Shown piece after piece: positions 1-7,113 of a stretch of DNA of 64,000 nucleotides. The stretch comes from Rhabdobacter roseus (GTDB lineage Bacteria > Bacteroidota > Bacteroidia > Cytophagales > Spirosomataceae). Position 1 is the stretch's first letter, and the number at the start of each line of letters is the position of its first letter. Location of the stretch: assembly GCF_014202275.1 (NCBI RefSeq), contig NZ_JACHGF010000001.1, positions 992,001-1,056,000 of the forward strand. The letters are read 5' to 3'. The position numbers and the translations under genes are program-made. Below the pieces are notes generated by a model, which saw nothing but the letters and a program-made list of their open reading frames with translations, was not told the origin of the DNA and made no database searches.

Positions 1-1
1 C

Positions 2-463
2 GAAGAAGCCGAGGAGGTACTGAACGAGGGGTTCCTGAAAGTTTTTCAAAACCTGGAGCGCTACGATATTAACCAGCCCTTCAAGGCCTGGCTGCGGACA
101 ATCCTGATCAATACCGCCATCAGCTACTACCGAAAAAGTAAAAAGTACCTGCATGATACGGTATCTCTTGAAGATGCGCCCTATCCACGCTTTGAAGAAA
201 ATATATTAGACAAAATAACCGCCGATGAGATTCTGGAGTTGGTGCAGCAGATTCGGCCCATCTACCGCACGGTGTTTTTGATGTACGTAGTGGATGGATA
301 CAATCACCGGGAAATTGCCGACATGCTCCATCTGAACGAGGCTACGGTGCGCTCGCATTTTGTGCGGGCCCGAGCCCGGTTACAGCACTTGGTTACCCAG
401 CATTATCCCGAGCTTTTTTCGAAGAGTTGGGGTACACAGCCTTATGGACAAAATGAAAACTAA
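2..463 (+). CDS. ECF-type RNA polymerase sigma factor (5' end cut by the window)
   Basis: The open frame runs in from the left edge, so the N-terminus is missing. The visible 153 residues hold the end of region 2 (FQNLERYDINQPFKAWLRTI, the usual core-binding/-10 helix) and a complete region 4 helix-turn-helix (IADMLHLNEATVRSHFVRAR, about residues 100-120 of the visible part). This is the standard extracytoplasmic-function sigma-70 layout of Bacteroidota. The stop lies inside the next gene (20-base overlap), so the two are translationally coupled. The downstream protein has a short cytoplasmic N-terminus followed by one membrane helix, as expected of a cognate anti-sigma factor. The regulated genes cannot be read from the window. 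Confidence 0.93.
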   Translation, partial: EEAEEVLNEGFLKVFQNLERYDINQPFKAWLRTILINTAISYYRKSKKYLHDTVSLEDAPYPRFEENILDKITADEILELVQQIRPIYRTVFLMYVVDGYNHREIADMLHLNEATVRSHFVRARARLQHLVTQHYPELFSKSWGTQPYGQNEN

Positions 464-1781
464 CCACTTTGAAGATACTTTACGCCGCAAGCTAGAAAGC
501 ATTGAGCCGCGCTTTCAGGAGCAGGACTGGGAGCGTATGCAGCAGCACATGCAAGCGCACACGCCGCCTACCTTCTGGCAGTCTTACGGGAGCTGGGTGG
601 GCTACGCGGCCTCGTTGCTGATCGTCGGCGCGCTGGCGGGGGTATTCCTCCATCAACGTAGCCAAAACGACGCTCTGCGGCAGGAGTTGGCCACGCTCAG
701 GGAGCAGGTTAGCCAGCAGCAAAGTCTGGCCGCCACGCCTCCACCCAAGCCCGACACCGTTTATATCGTCGAAAAACAGCTGGTGTACCAGCCGTCGGTA
801 GGTACTTCTTACCGCCAAAATCCGGCTCAGAAGTATCTTGCCGAAGGCGCGCTGCCCTCGGCGGAGGTACTTGTAGCCCAAAGTACCCCTGAGGCTGATG
901 CTTTGACCACGGGCCCGCCGCCCGTTTCGGGAGCAGAAATAACCGACAGCGGGCAGGTATCTCCCGCGCAGCGGCAGGCCCTGATCGACCTGGAAGAGCT
1001 TGCGTACCAGCCGGAACTGCTAGCTTCCAGCACCGACCTGGACCGGGCCTTTCGGAAACGGCAACCCAGGGCGTCGGCCCATGTGAAGGTACCGAGCCAG
1101 TCCTTGCCTACGCAGCCAGAAAGTACCCAACAACTGGCCAGCAGCAAGAAGGGAAAAAGACTCCTTCCGTTCTTTAATCTGAAAGTACCCCTGCGGGTGG
1201 GCGGAGGCCAGCAGTGGGAAGACCGCTATCGGGCCACCAGCCTCTTTGCGGAGGTACTTGTGGGTAAGCACTTTGGCATAAATACCGGGGTGAGCTGGCA
1301 AAAACTAGAGCAAAAGAAATTCTTTACGGAGAAAGTCTTCCGAGACCAGATGTTTATGGATTTTCGAAAAGCCCACGCCGTAGCGCTGCCGTCTACCTTC
1401 GAGATCTTCAACATCAACACCCGCGCCACGCTCCTGCAGGTACCTCTGAACGTCACTTACCGCGGCGACATGGGCAACGATTTTTCCTTTTTTACCGGGC
1501 TCGGTACTGCCATCAACCTACAGGCCCGGCAAAACCTGACCTTCGATTACCGCCAGCCTACCCAGGAATACGCCGAGCAGCAACGACGCTTCAAGGAACC
1601 CATGCCCGCGCTCAATAACGTGCTGGTGTCGGCGGGGGTAGAAAAACGATGGGCTCCCATCGTAGTGCAGGTTGATTCCTACCTCAATACACAAATACGC
1701 ACGTTCCCTTTTCTGAATGACCGCTCTTCACTGGGGCTGCGGGTAAAGCTCCTGTACGAATTTGGGGGGAATAAGATCTAA
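444..1781 (+). CDS. Putative anti-sigma factor with a C-terminal beta-barrel-like domain
   Basis: 445 residues from ATG 444 (MDKMKTNHFEDTL), chosen because it overlaps the sigma gene in the usual coupled way; a second ATG sits at 453. Residues 1-45 are charged and cytoplasmic in character. About 48-68 form one membrane helix (YAASLLIVGALAGVFLHQR), then a coiled-coil stretch (ALRQELATLREQVSQQQ) and a Pro/Ser/Gln-rich linker. The last 170 residues alternate polar and hydrophobic residues in short strands with aromatic girdles (FAEVLVGKHFGINTGVSW; a final strand ending in LLYEF), like small outer membrane beta-barrel proteins of this phylum. Position after an ECF sigma gene suggests sigma control. 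How an inner-membrane helix and an outer-membrane-type barrel coexist in one chain is unclear. Confidence 0.72.
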   Translation: MDKMKTNHFEDTLRRKLESIEPRFQEQDWERMQQHMQAHTPPTFWQSYGSWVGYAASLLIVGALAGVFLHQRSQNDALRQELATLREQVSQQQSLAATPPPKPDTVYIVEKQLVYQPSVGTSYRQNPAQKYLAEGALPSAEVLVAQSTPEADALTTGPPPVSGAEITDSGQVSPAQRQALIDLEELAYQPELLASSTDLDRAFRKRQPRASAHVKVPSQSLPTQPESTQQLASSKKGKRLLPFFNLKVPLRVGGGQQWEDRYRATSLFAEVLVGKHFGINTGVSWQKLEQKKFFTEKVFRDQMFMDFRKAHAVALPSTFEIFNINTRATLLQVPLNVTYRGDMGNDFSFFTGLGTAINLQARQNLTFDYRQPTQEYAEQQRRFKEPMPALNNVLVSAGVEKRWAPIVVQVDSYLNTQIRTFPFLNDRSSLGLRVKLLYEFGGNKI

Positions 1782-1807
1782 CCCCGTGTCGTCCAAAAAA
1801 AGTATTG

Positions 1808-1860
1808 AAAGCCTGGGAAGAAAAGCCTATTTTTGGGCTTTTCTTCCCAGGCTTTTACTT
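1808..1860 (+). terminator. Hairpin terminator after the sigma/anti-sigma pair
   Basis: Perfect 20-bp inverted repeat (1808-1827 with 1836-1855), 8-base loop, followed by a short T-rich tract. It lies 26 bases after the stop at 1781 and ends just before the phosphatase gene. It also argues against the longer TTG start at 1833, which would fall in the loop. Confidence 0.8.
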
Positions 1861-1868
1861 GCAGTATT

Positions 1869-2756
1869 TTGAAATTCGCGGCCATTGATATAGGCTCCAA
1901 CGGGGCCAGAATGCAAATATCGTCGGTACTTCACGACGAAGGTAAAGTTGGTTTTAAGAAGGTCGAGTACGTGCGTTTTCCGCTCCGGCTGGGCCACGAT
2001 GTCTTCAACGAAGGGCGTATATCACCTTACAGCGAAGACCGCATGATGAAACTGATGCTGGCCTACCAGCTCCTCATGGAGCTACACGAAGTAACTGACT
2101 TCATGGCCTGCGCTACCTCCGCCATGCGGGAAGCCGACAACGGCCACGAAGTACGCGACCGCATCGAATCCCGGACGGGCATACGCATCCAGATTATCGA
2201 CGGCCAGCGGGAAGCCGAGCTAGTCAACAATGTGGTGTTGCAGTCGCTGGGGACAGGGCAGTACCTGCACATAGACGTAGGTGGCGGCAGTACTGAGCTG
2301 AATTTGTACCAGGATCGCGTTAAAATAAACTCCAAATCTTTTAAACTAGGCTCAGTAAGGCTGTTGGAAGGGAAGGAGTCCAAAAATGCCTGGCAGAAGC
2401 TTCAGGAGTGGATTCGGGAGAACGTTGACCACCAACTACCCATCCAGGCCGTAGGAACCGGAGGAAACATCAACAAGCTGTTTGACTTATCGTCTAAGCT
2501 TACGAGCAGCTCCTCCCGGATTGAAGAAATAGCCCGTACCCACGCCTACGTAGGTACCTTCTCGCAGGAAGAGCGCATCAACAAGCTGCAACTCAACCCC
2601 GACCGCGCCGACGTCATTATTCCGGCGGGTGACATCTACCTGTCGGCCATGCGCTGGGCGGGAGCAGAGGTGATACATGTACCCGATGTGGGCCTTAAGG
2701 ACGGTATCCTGCAGCTACTTTACGAGCGCGAATGCCGGAAGAAACGAAAACCTTGA
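1869..2756 (+). CDS. Ppx/GppA-family phosphatase
   Basis: About 295 residues from TTG 1869 (LKFAAIDIGSNGARM). The in-frame TTG at 1833 lies within the upstream terminator and is rejected; no ATG is available before the first motif. The ASKHA-fold ATP/phosphate loops are visible: AIDIGSNGARM at the N-terminus, VDVGGGSTELNLY about 130 residues in, and GTGGNINKL about 65 residues later. Ppx/GppA enzymes hydrolyse inorganic polyphosphate and/or pppGpp in the cytoplasm. The chain is short (no C-terminal HD-like domain), like the common single-domain exopolyphosphatases of Bacteroidota, so substrate preference cannot be told from sequence. Confidence 0.87.
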   Translation: MKFAAIDIGSNGARMQISSVLHDEGKVGFKKVEYVRFPLRLGHDVFNEGRISPYSEDRMMKLMLAYQLLMELHEVTDFMACATSAMREADNGHEVRDRIESRTGIRIQIIDGQREAELVNNVVLQSLGTGQYLHIDVGGGSTELNLYQDRVKINSKSFKLGSVRLLEGKESKNAWQKLQEWIRENVDHQLPIQAVGTGGNINKLFDLSSKLTSSSSRIEEIARTHAYVGTFSQEERINKLQLNPDRADVIIPAGDIYLSAMRWAGAEVIHVPDVGLKDGILQLLYERECRKKRKP

Positions 2757-2872
2757 GAGACCGGTAGTTCATACGGACTTCCACTGCTGCTATATCTATT
2801 AATCTTTTAGATTAAGTAGCTTGTAAGTGAGTTAATTAGCTACACTTGCTTACAGCGTATAAAGCCTCTGAA

Positions 2873-2920
2873 AAAATAATGCCATAAAGTGATGATATGT
2901 CACTTTATGGCATTATTTTT
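2873..2920 (+). terminator. Strong hairpin terminator downstream of ppx/gppA
   Basis: Perfect 20-bp stem (2873-2892 with 2900-2919), 7-base loop, ending in a T run. The A-rich 5' side means it could also stop transcription from the opposite strand. Confidence 0.85.
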
Positions 2921-3045
2921 GCTTCAAATTTTTACTTGCTGCAGTTAAGAATTACTTCCGCTACACACACCCATACTGCTGCACACACTGACTCCACAAG
3001 CCCCTAACGGCCGGCTGATTAGAAATTTTTTTCTTGAATATTTCA

Positions 3046-3101
3046 CAAGGACTAACTAGTTGTAGCCTGGTAATATCGCTGGCGATAGAACTAGTTCCTT
3101 G
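3046..3101 (+). repeat. Imperfect inverted repeat in the leader of the glycosidase-like gene
   Basis: Outer arms CAAGGA/TCCTTG, middle arms ACTAGTT/AACTAGT and an inner stem TATCGC-TG-GCGATA make a nested hairpin about 50 bases before the ATG. It could be a 5'-UTR structure or an operator; no function is assigned. Confidence 0.45.
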
Positions 3102-3151
3102 CGTCTATATTAAATAATAAATTTTCACCCTCAATTCTTCTCTCAACGCGT

Positions 3152-5179
3152 ATGAAAAACGTTTTACGAATTCTGTTTTTTGTCACCATTCTACTAAGTA
3201 CCTTTCATTCTGCCTGGGCGCAATCGTCCAACCCGGAACGCTACCTGGCCGCTATGCTGCTCAATCTGGATGATGGTCCGTCTGATTTGCAAAATGGATT
3301 GGATGTAATCAATACTTCCGTAGCGGCCGGCTGCAATTCGGTGTATTTAACCATTCGCTGGGATGTAGTGGTAGGAAAAGCCTCCGACCCTAACAATCCC
3401 TCGACGTACAAATGGGCCTTTTACGATGCCTTGATTGACCGTGCCATTCAACTCAACACAAAGGTGGCTATTCGTATCTGGCTGGGAGCCTATCCTTCTC
3501 AAATGAACGGTTTGTGGAATAGTGGCGCGGAGTCGATGAGGGATCGAAATGGGGGCGTAACAGGAACTGGGTATTTTTACCAGCAGATGTCCTTCAATGC
3601 ATCGCAAACGACCATTAACCGGGCTAACGATTTTGTTCAGAAAGTAGCTCAGCGATACAATTACCTTCAGCAGCAAGGGAAATGCGTTTTTATCAGTCTT
3701 ACTTCTACGGGACACCAAGAAGCTGGATATCCTATCAATAATGAACTATCCGACTACAGTAACTCAACAAAAAATGGATTTCGGAGCTGGCTTCAGCAAC
3801 GTTATTTGAACAATATTTCGCAGTTCAATGCCTGCTGGCAAACCCAATACACTACTTTCAGTCAGATCGAGCCTCCCACCACCCACAGTGGAACCCAAGG
3901 CAACGATTGGTACTTATACAAGCACCAGCGGATGAAGGCCTACTATCAGCAGATGATCGCAGCAATTAAGAGTGTAAATAGCACGTATAAGGTTATATTA
4001 GATTATGGCAGCGTATTTGATCCCATGAGCCGTAATCAGCGTGTTACTCTTGCCTTTAAAGATTTAGGGGCTAACACCGACGGGATTAAAATCAACGACG
4101 ATGTACATTACAATACGCGTTTTACCACTGATTTGATCAGGAGCAACTTTCCCAATAAGTTGATCATGAATGAAACACTATCCAGCTCCAATGCCGTGGT
4201 ATTAGAGCATGGCAATCACTTATTTCAGCGTAGGGGCGATTTATATGCAGTCGTTATGAGCCGGGGTGTTGATGTTTTAAATCTTACTCAGTCGCTAACC
4301 AGTCTAGCCAATAATTGGATAATTGGAGGTGGAACTGCAGCCATGGTGCCTTTTGACGGCAGTACGTCCGTTACTTATAAAGTAACCGATCTGTTGCTTC
4401 CTAACGCTAGCTTTACATCCGGACATCCGACTACCGTATATAACCAATGGCTAGCACTTTCAAATTCAGGTAGTAAATCCATCAATGTATATGTCAACGA
4501 AGACATTCTTACTCAGCCTACTTGCGTGGTACCAACGGGCTTTAGCATCAGTGCCAATCCGGCGCTGATCAATACCACGCCGGGGGCGTCGGTCACGCTG
4601 GCGGTTACTTGCTCGGGTAATTGTACGGGCATTAATTACATCTGGATGGGGAATGGTATTTCCGGAATGGGCGCTACCCGCTTAATAACGGCACCGACGA
4701 ACCCAGGTACCTACTCGTACGTAGTGACAGCCAGCAAAGCGGGCCAAAGCAGCCAAAACGCTGCCGTGATGGTGAAGGTAGCACCTGCAGGAGGTGGCGG
4801 AACAAACGCCCGGCTTTCCATGGAAGGCGATACTGCTCTGGGTACGGAATCTGAACTTATACAGAGCCTTGTGATGGGCGATTCTCCGGCCGCGCGAATC
4901 GGGACAGAGGGAAGTACCCTGGCGGAAGCGCGCGAGCTGGTCGTGTCGCCCAACCCCGGAGGGGGAGAATTTGAAGCCTCCTTTTATGTGGAGGCGGGCC
5001 AAAAGGCTGTGCTACACGTGAGCGATGTGCGCGGAAGGCAAGTATACAAGAAGGAGATTGAAGGAGCCGGGCGTCACCAGGAGAAACTACCCCTAATTAA
5101 CCAAGCGGCGGGTATGTACTTGCTACAGCTATACCAGGAAGACCGGGTAGAAACGAGGAAGATTATACTGGTGAAGTAA
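3152..5179 (+). CDS. Secreted glycosidase-like protein with T9SS C-terminal sorting domain
   Basis: 675 residues. Residues 1-23 are a signal peptide ending in AWAQ. Residues about 30-440 look like a (beta/alpha)8 clan-A glycoside hydrolase: strand-like segments SVYLTIRWDVVV, KVAIRIWLGAYP and FISLTSTGHQEAGYP, and a segment (FRSWLQQRYLNNISQFNACW) resembling beta-galactosidase GH42-type helices. The Glu in GHQEAGYP is a candidate acid/base; no family is certain. About 450-545 is an Ig/PKD-like domain with paired Cys. The last 80 residues (LVVSPNPGGGEFEA to KIILVK) are a type A Por-secretion sorting domain, so the protein should be exported through the type IX system and anchored or released outside. 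The catalytic part is noticeably AT-richer than the tail, suggesting a transferred or shuffled module. Confidence 0.72.
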   Translation: MKNVLRILFFVTILLSTFHSAWAQSSNPERYLAAMLLNLDDGPSDLQNGLDVINTSVAAGCNSVYLTIRWDVVVGKASDPNNPSTYKWAFYDALIDRAIQLNTKVAIRIWLGAYPSQMNGLWNSGAESMRDRNGGVTGTGYFYQQMSFNASQTTINRANDFVQKVAQRYNYLQQQGKCVFISLTSTGHQEAGYPINNELSDYSNSTKNGFRSWLQQRYLNNISQFNACWQTQYTTFSQIEPPTTHSGTQGNDWYLYKHQRMKAYYQQMIAAIKSVNSTYKVILDYGSVFDPMSRNQRVTLAFKDLGANTDGIKINDDVHYNTRFTTDLIRSNFPNKLIMNETLSSSNAVVLEHGNHLFQRRGDLYAVVMSRGVDVLNLTQSLTSLANNWIIGGGTAAMVPFDGSTSVTYKVTDLLLPNASFTSGHPTTVYNQWLALSNSGSKSINVYVNEDILTQPTCVVPTGFSISANPALINTTPGASVTLAVTCSGNCTGINYIWMGNGISGMGATRLITAPTNPGTYSYVVTASKAGQSSQNAAVMVKVAPAGGGGTNARLSMEGDTALGTESELIQSLVMGDSPAARIGTEGSTLAEARELVVSPNPGGGEFEASFYVEAGQKAVLHVSDVRGRQVYKKEIEGAGRHQEKLPLINQAAGMYLLQLYQEDRVETRKIILVK

Positions 5180-5187
5180 TACTTTAC

Positions 5188-5224
5188 ACTAGTCAGGCTG
5201 GCCAGAGAGGCCAGCCTGACTAGT
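5188..5224. terminator. Bidirectional hairpin terminator between convergent genes
   Basis: 16-bp perfect stem (5188-5203 with 5209-5224), 5-base loop, between the stops of the + strand secreted protein and the - strand SxtJ-like gene. The flanking TACTTTA and TAAAGTA extend the dyad. Confidence 0.75.
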
Positions 5225-5230
5225 ATAAAG

Positions 5231-5593
5231 TTACCAGAGGTTTTCCAGATCTTTGGCAGAATAGAGGTGGTTGCGCTCCATGAAAACGGACTTTTCGCTC
5301 GCGCGCTTTAGGCCCATGGGGTTCTTCTTGCCTATCCTTGACAGTAAGGCAATGGGAAAAAGAATGACGAAAAAAATCACCGACAGCAGGATGCGCCCGT
5401 TGATGGCTCCCAGTACTTCGGCTATTTTATACCAACCCTTTACGATGAGGTCGCCCACGGCCGGGATGGCGATGCTAAGTACCCCTACGGCCCCGCCTAC
5501 GTAAAGAAAGTACGGCGATTTGAAAATAAAGTAAAGAACCACCATGCCAGTTACGATCACTAGCTGGGCTTTGGCCTTATCTGCTTCGTTCAT
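5231..5593 (-). CDS. SxtJ-like small membrane protein
   Basis: 120 residues with three or four hydrophobic helices (LVIVTGMVVLYFIF; PYFLYVGGAVGVLSIAIPAV; ILLSVIFFVILFPIALLSRI) and a soluble C-terminus (NHLYSAKDLENLW). This pattern matches the family named after SxtJ of cyanobacterial saxitoxin clusters, whose function is unknown. It is the last gene of a - strand series: carbamoyltransferase, SGNH hydrolase, DUF5989, SxtJ-like. Carbamoyltransferase plus DUF5989 plus SxtJ is a recurring neighbourhood, so the proteins probably act together on a carbamoylated product at the membrane. The identification rests on remembered family features and context, not a search. Confidence 0.7.
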   Translation of the reverse strand: MNEADKAKAQLVIVTGMVVLYFIFKSPYFLYVGGAVGVLSIAIPAVGDLIVKGWYKIAEVLGAINGRILLSVIFFVILFPIALLSRIGKKNPMGLKRASEKSVFMERNHLYSAKDLENLW

Positions 5594-5625
5594 AAGTATA
5601 GTACTTCAGGAATAGGTGATTGTAG

Positions 5626-5672
5626 ATAGGAAGTACCTGTTGAATAATTCTTGTTCAACAGGTACTTCCTAT
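5626..5672. terminator. Perfect 19-bp hairpin between the DUF5989 and SxtJ-like genes
   Basis: Arms 5626-5644 and 5654-5672, loop of 9. The arms contain AAGTACCT/AGGTACTT, the iterated word of this window. The T run follows on the + strand, although the neighbouring genes are on the - strand. In the - direction it may act as an mRNA-stabilising or attenuating hairpin within the operon rather than a strong terminator. Confidence 0.6.
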
Positions 5673-5676
5673 TTTT

Positions 5677-5826
5677 TTAGAACAAAGTGTAAATAAACGG
5701 AGCTACTGCCGAGCCACCACCAATGACAATAAGTACCCCAATGAGTAGCAGTACCAGAATCACGGGAGCAAGCCACCATTTCTTACGCTCCCTCATAAAC
5801 GAGAATAAATCTTTCAAAAAATCCAT
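5677..5826 (-). CDS. DUF5989-family mini-protein (49 residues)
   Basis: A small gene I translated directly: ATG at 5826, TAA at 5677-5679. The protein begins MDFLKDLFSFMRERKKWWL, continues with one membrane helix (PVILVLLLIGVLIVIGGGS) and ends AVAPFIYTLF. A basic amphipathic N-terminus with a WW pair followed by one helix and a conserved SAVAPFIYTLF-like end is the DUF5989 pattern; the family is usually found beside NodU/CmcH-type carbamoyltransferases and SxtJ proteins, as here. Its function is unknown. The size and topology suggest a membrane adaptor for the carbamoyltransferase complex; that role is inference. Confidence 0.82.
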   Translation of the reverse strand: MDFLKDLFSFMRERKKWWLAPVILVLLLIGVLIVIGGGSAVAPFIYTLF

Positions 5827-5917
5827 ACTGAATTCGTTTTTTTAAAATTATAAATGCTGGTTGACAATCACTCTTTTCTTTAAAGCTAAGTAGACTTTCG
5901 TCCCTTGTCTTCGTTCA

Positions 5918-7048
5918 TCATTCCTTGCCGCGGCGCATGGCTTCGTATACCTTATCGGCCATCAAGGCATTGACCGCTACGCCAGCATGGCCGTCGTTCT
6001 TACCCACTACGCGCTCTTTCTCAGGTATCTTATTGATCCCGTCGGTCAGGGTAATCACCGTGACGCCCCGGGAGCGCAGGTACTCTTCTACGGGCTTGGT
6101 ATAGTGGGCGCTTTTCTCTAATTGAAATAAAAAGGGTACAAATACGGCGTACATCTTGGCACCGGTGCTATCCCGATAGGCCAGCATCTGGGACATATCC
6201 CGTAAATGAGCGTTAAGTACCGTCGTATCGGTATAGGCTTTATTTACAAATTCCTCAAAGGTACTAAAAGACGCGTGAGGTAGTTGCCAGTAAATAAAGT
6301 TTGGTAAGTAAAAGCGCTTGACGAAGGTAGCCAGCGGGCCTTTCAGGTCGGCGTAGGGCTCCGCGCCGGAAAGGGACAGTCCGTGCTCGCGTCCTACTTT
6401 TTCTACGTCGTTGGGGAAGTACTGAAGCACGATGACATCCGGCTTGACGGGGTACTTTTTGAGCCGCTCGGCTTCGTCGCGGGTGTCGGAGCCCGACACG
6501 CCCAGGTTATAAACAACGTACTGATCGGTACCTAGTTTTTGTTCCAGCTGGTCCGAGAACCGCTCTTCCAGATTCTTGAGGCCGTGCCCGGCCGCAAACG
6601 AATCGCCGATCACCAGTACTTCGGTTTTAGCGGAGTCATTCTTGGATACCTCCTTGTCGCGGTAGCCCAGGCTGTTAACGGGCTTCCAGTATTTTGCCCA
6701 CCAGATCTGCGATGCCTTGGAAAGTACCCCTTCGTGGCTCTGGGGAATGTACATGAAGACAATCTCCAGAAAAACAAGTACTAGGATCAGGGGCGTGAGC
6801 AACGTAACGGTATTGGCCAGGAGGCCTTTGGCTTTGCTTTTCACTACACCATAATAAAATATACGCAAGATCTCGATAAGCAGCAGCAGCCAGAAAACCG
6901 TCTTGGTCAGGCGGACGTGGAGGCTGTCGCTCTGTGGAGCACCAGGATACTCAAATACCAGCTGAAAACGATCGGGGTAAAACAGGAAGATAAACAATAC
7001 GCCCAACAGAACTAGTCGAATCAGGCTGGTTACAATTTTAGAAGCCAT
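5918..7048 (-). CDS. Membrane-anchored SGNH/GDSL hydrolase
   Basis: 376 residues. Three membrane helices occupy about 5-25, 48-66 and 78-104. The remainder is an SGNH hydrolase domain: block I VIGDSFAAGHG (nucleophile Ser near residue 148), the block II Gly in NLGVSGSDT, the block III Asn in YFPNDVE, and a C-terminal DGHAG holding the Asp and His of the triad near residue 352. Such enzymes remove or transfer acyl groups on glycans or lipids outside the cytoplasm. It sits 65 bases downstream of the carbamoyltransferase and upstream of DUF5989. In this setting it may trim or acylate the carbamoylated product. The substrate cannot be deduced. Confidence 0.85.
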   Translation of the reverse strand: MASKIVTSLIRLVLLGVLFIFLFYPDRFQLVFEYPGAPQSDSLHVRLTKTVFWLLLLIEILRIFYYGVVKSKAKGLLANTVTLLTPLILVLVFLEIVFMYIPQSHEGVLSKASQIWWAKYWKPVNSLGYRDKEVSKNDSAKTEVLVIGDSFAAGHGLKNLEERFSDQLEQKLGTDQYVVYNLGVSGSDTRDEAERLKKYPVKPDVIVLQYFPNDVEKVGREHGLSLSGAEPYADLKGPLATFVKRFYLPNFIYWQLPHASFSTFEEFVNKAYTDTTVLNAHLRDMSQMLAYRDSTGAKMYAVFVPFLFQLEKSAHYTKPVEEYLRSRGVTVITLTDGINKIPEKERVVGKNDGHAGVAVNALMADKVYEAMRRGKE

Positions 7049-7113
7049 TCAATCATAAAGAGGTATATGCTGTGTGTATTTCTGCTACCAGGCAGGTGAG
7101 AGGTGCATATTCA

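Larger units (their letters stand above)
2757..3151. other. 395-base intergenic region with terminator and structured leader
   Basis: It holds no plausible gene. Two structures are visible: the terminator at 2873-2920 and an imperfect inverted repeat at 3046-3101 just upstream of the secreted glycosidase gene (both listed separately). The base composition is clearly more AT-rich than the flanking Ppx gene. Confidence 0.6.
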
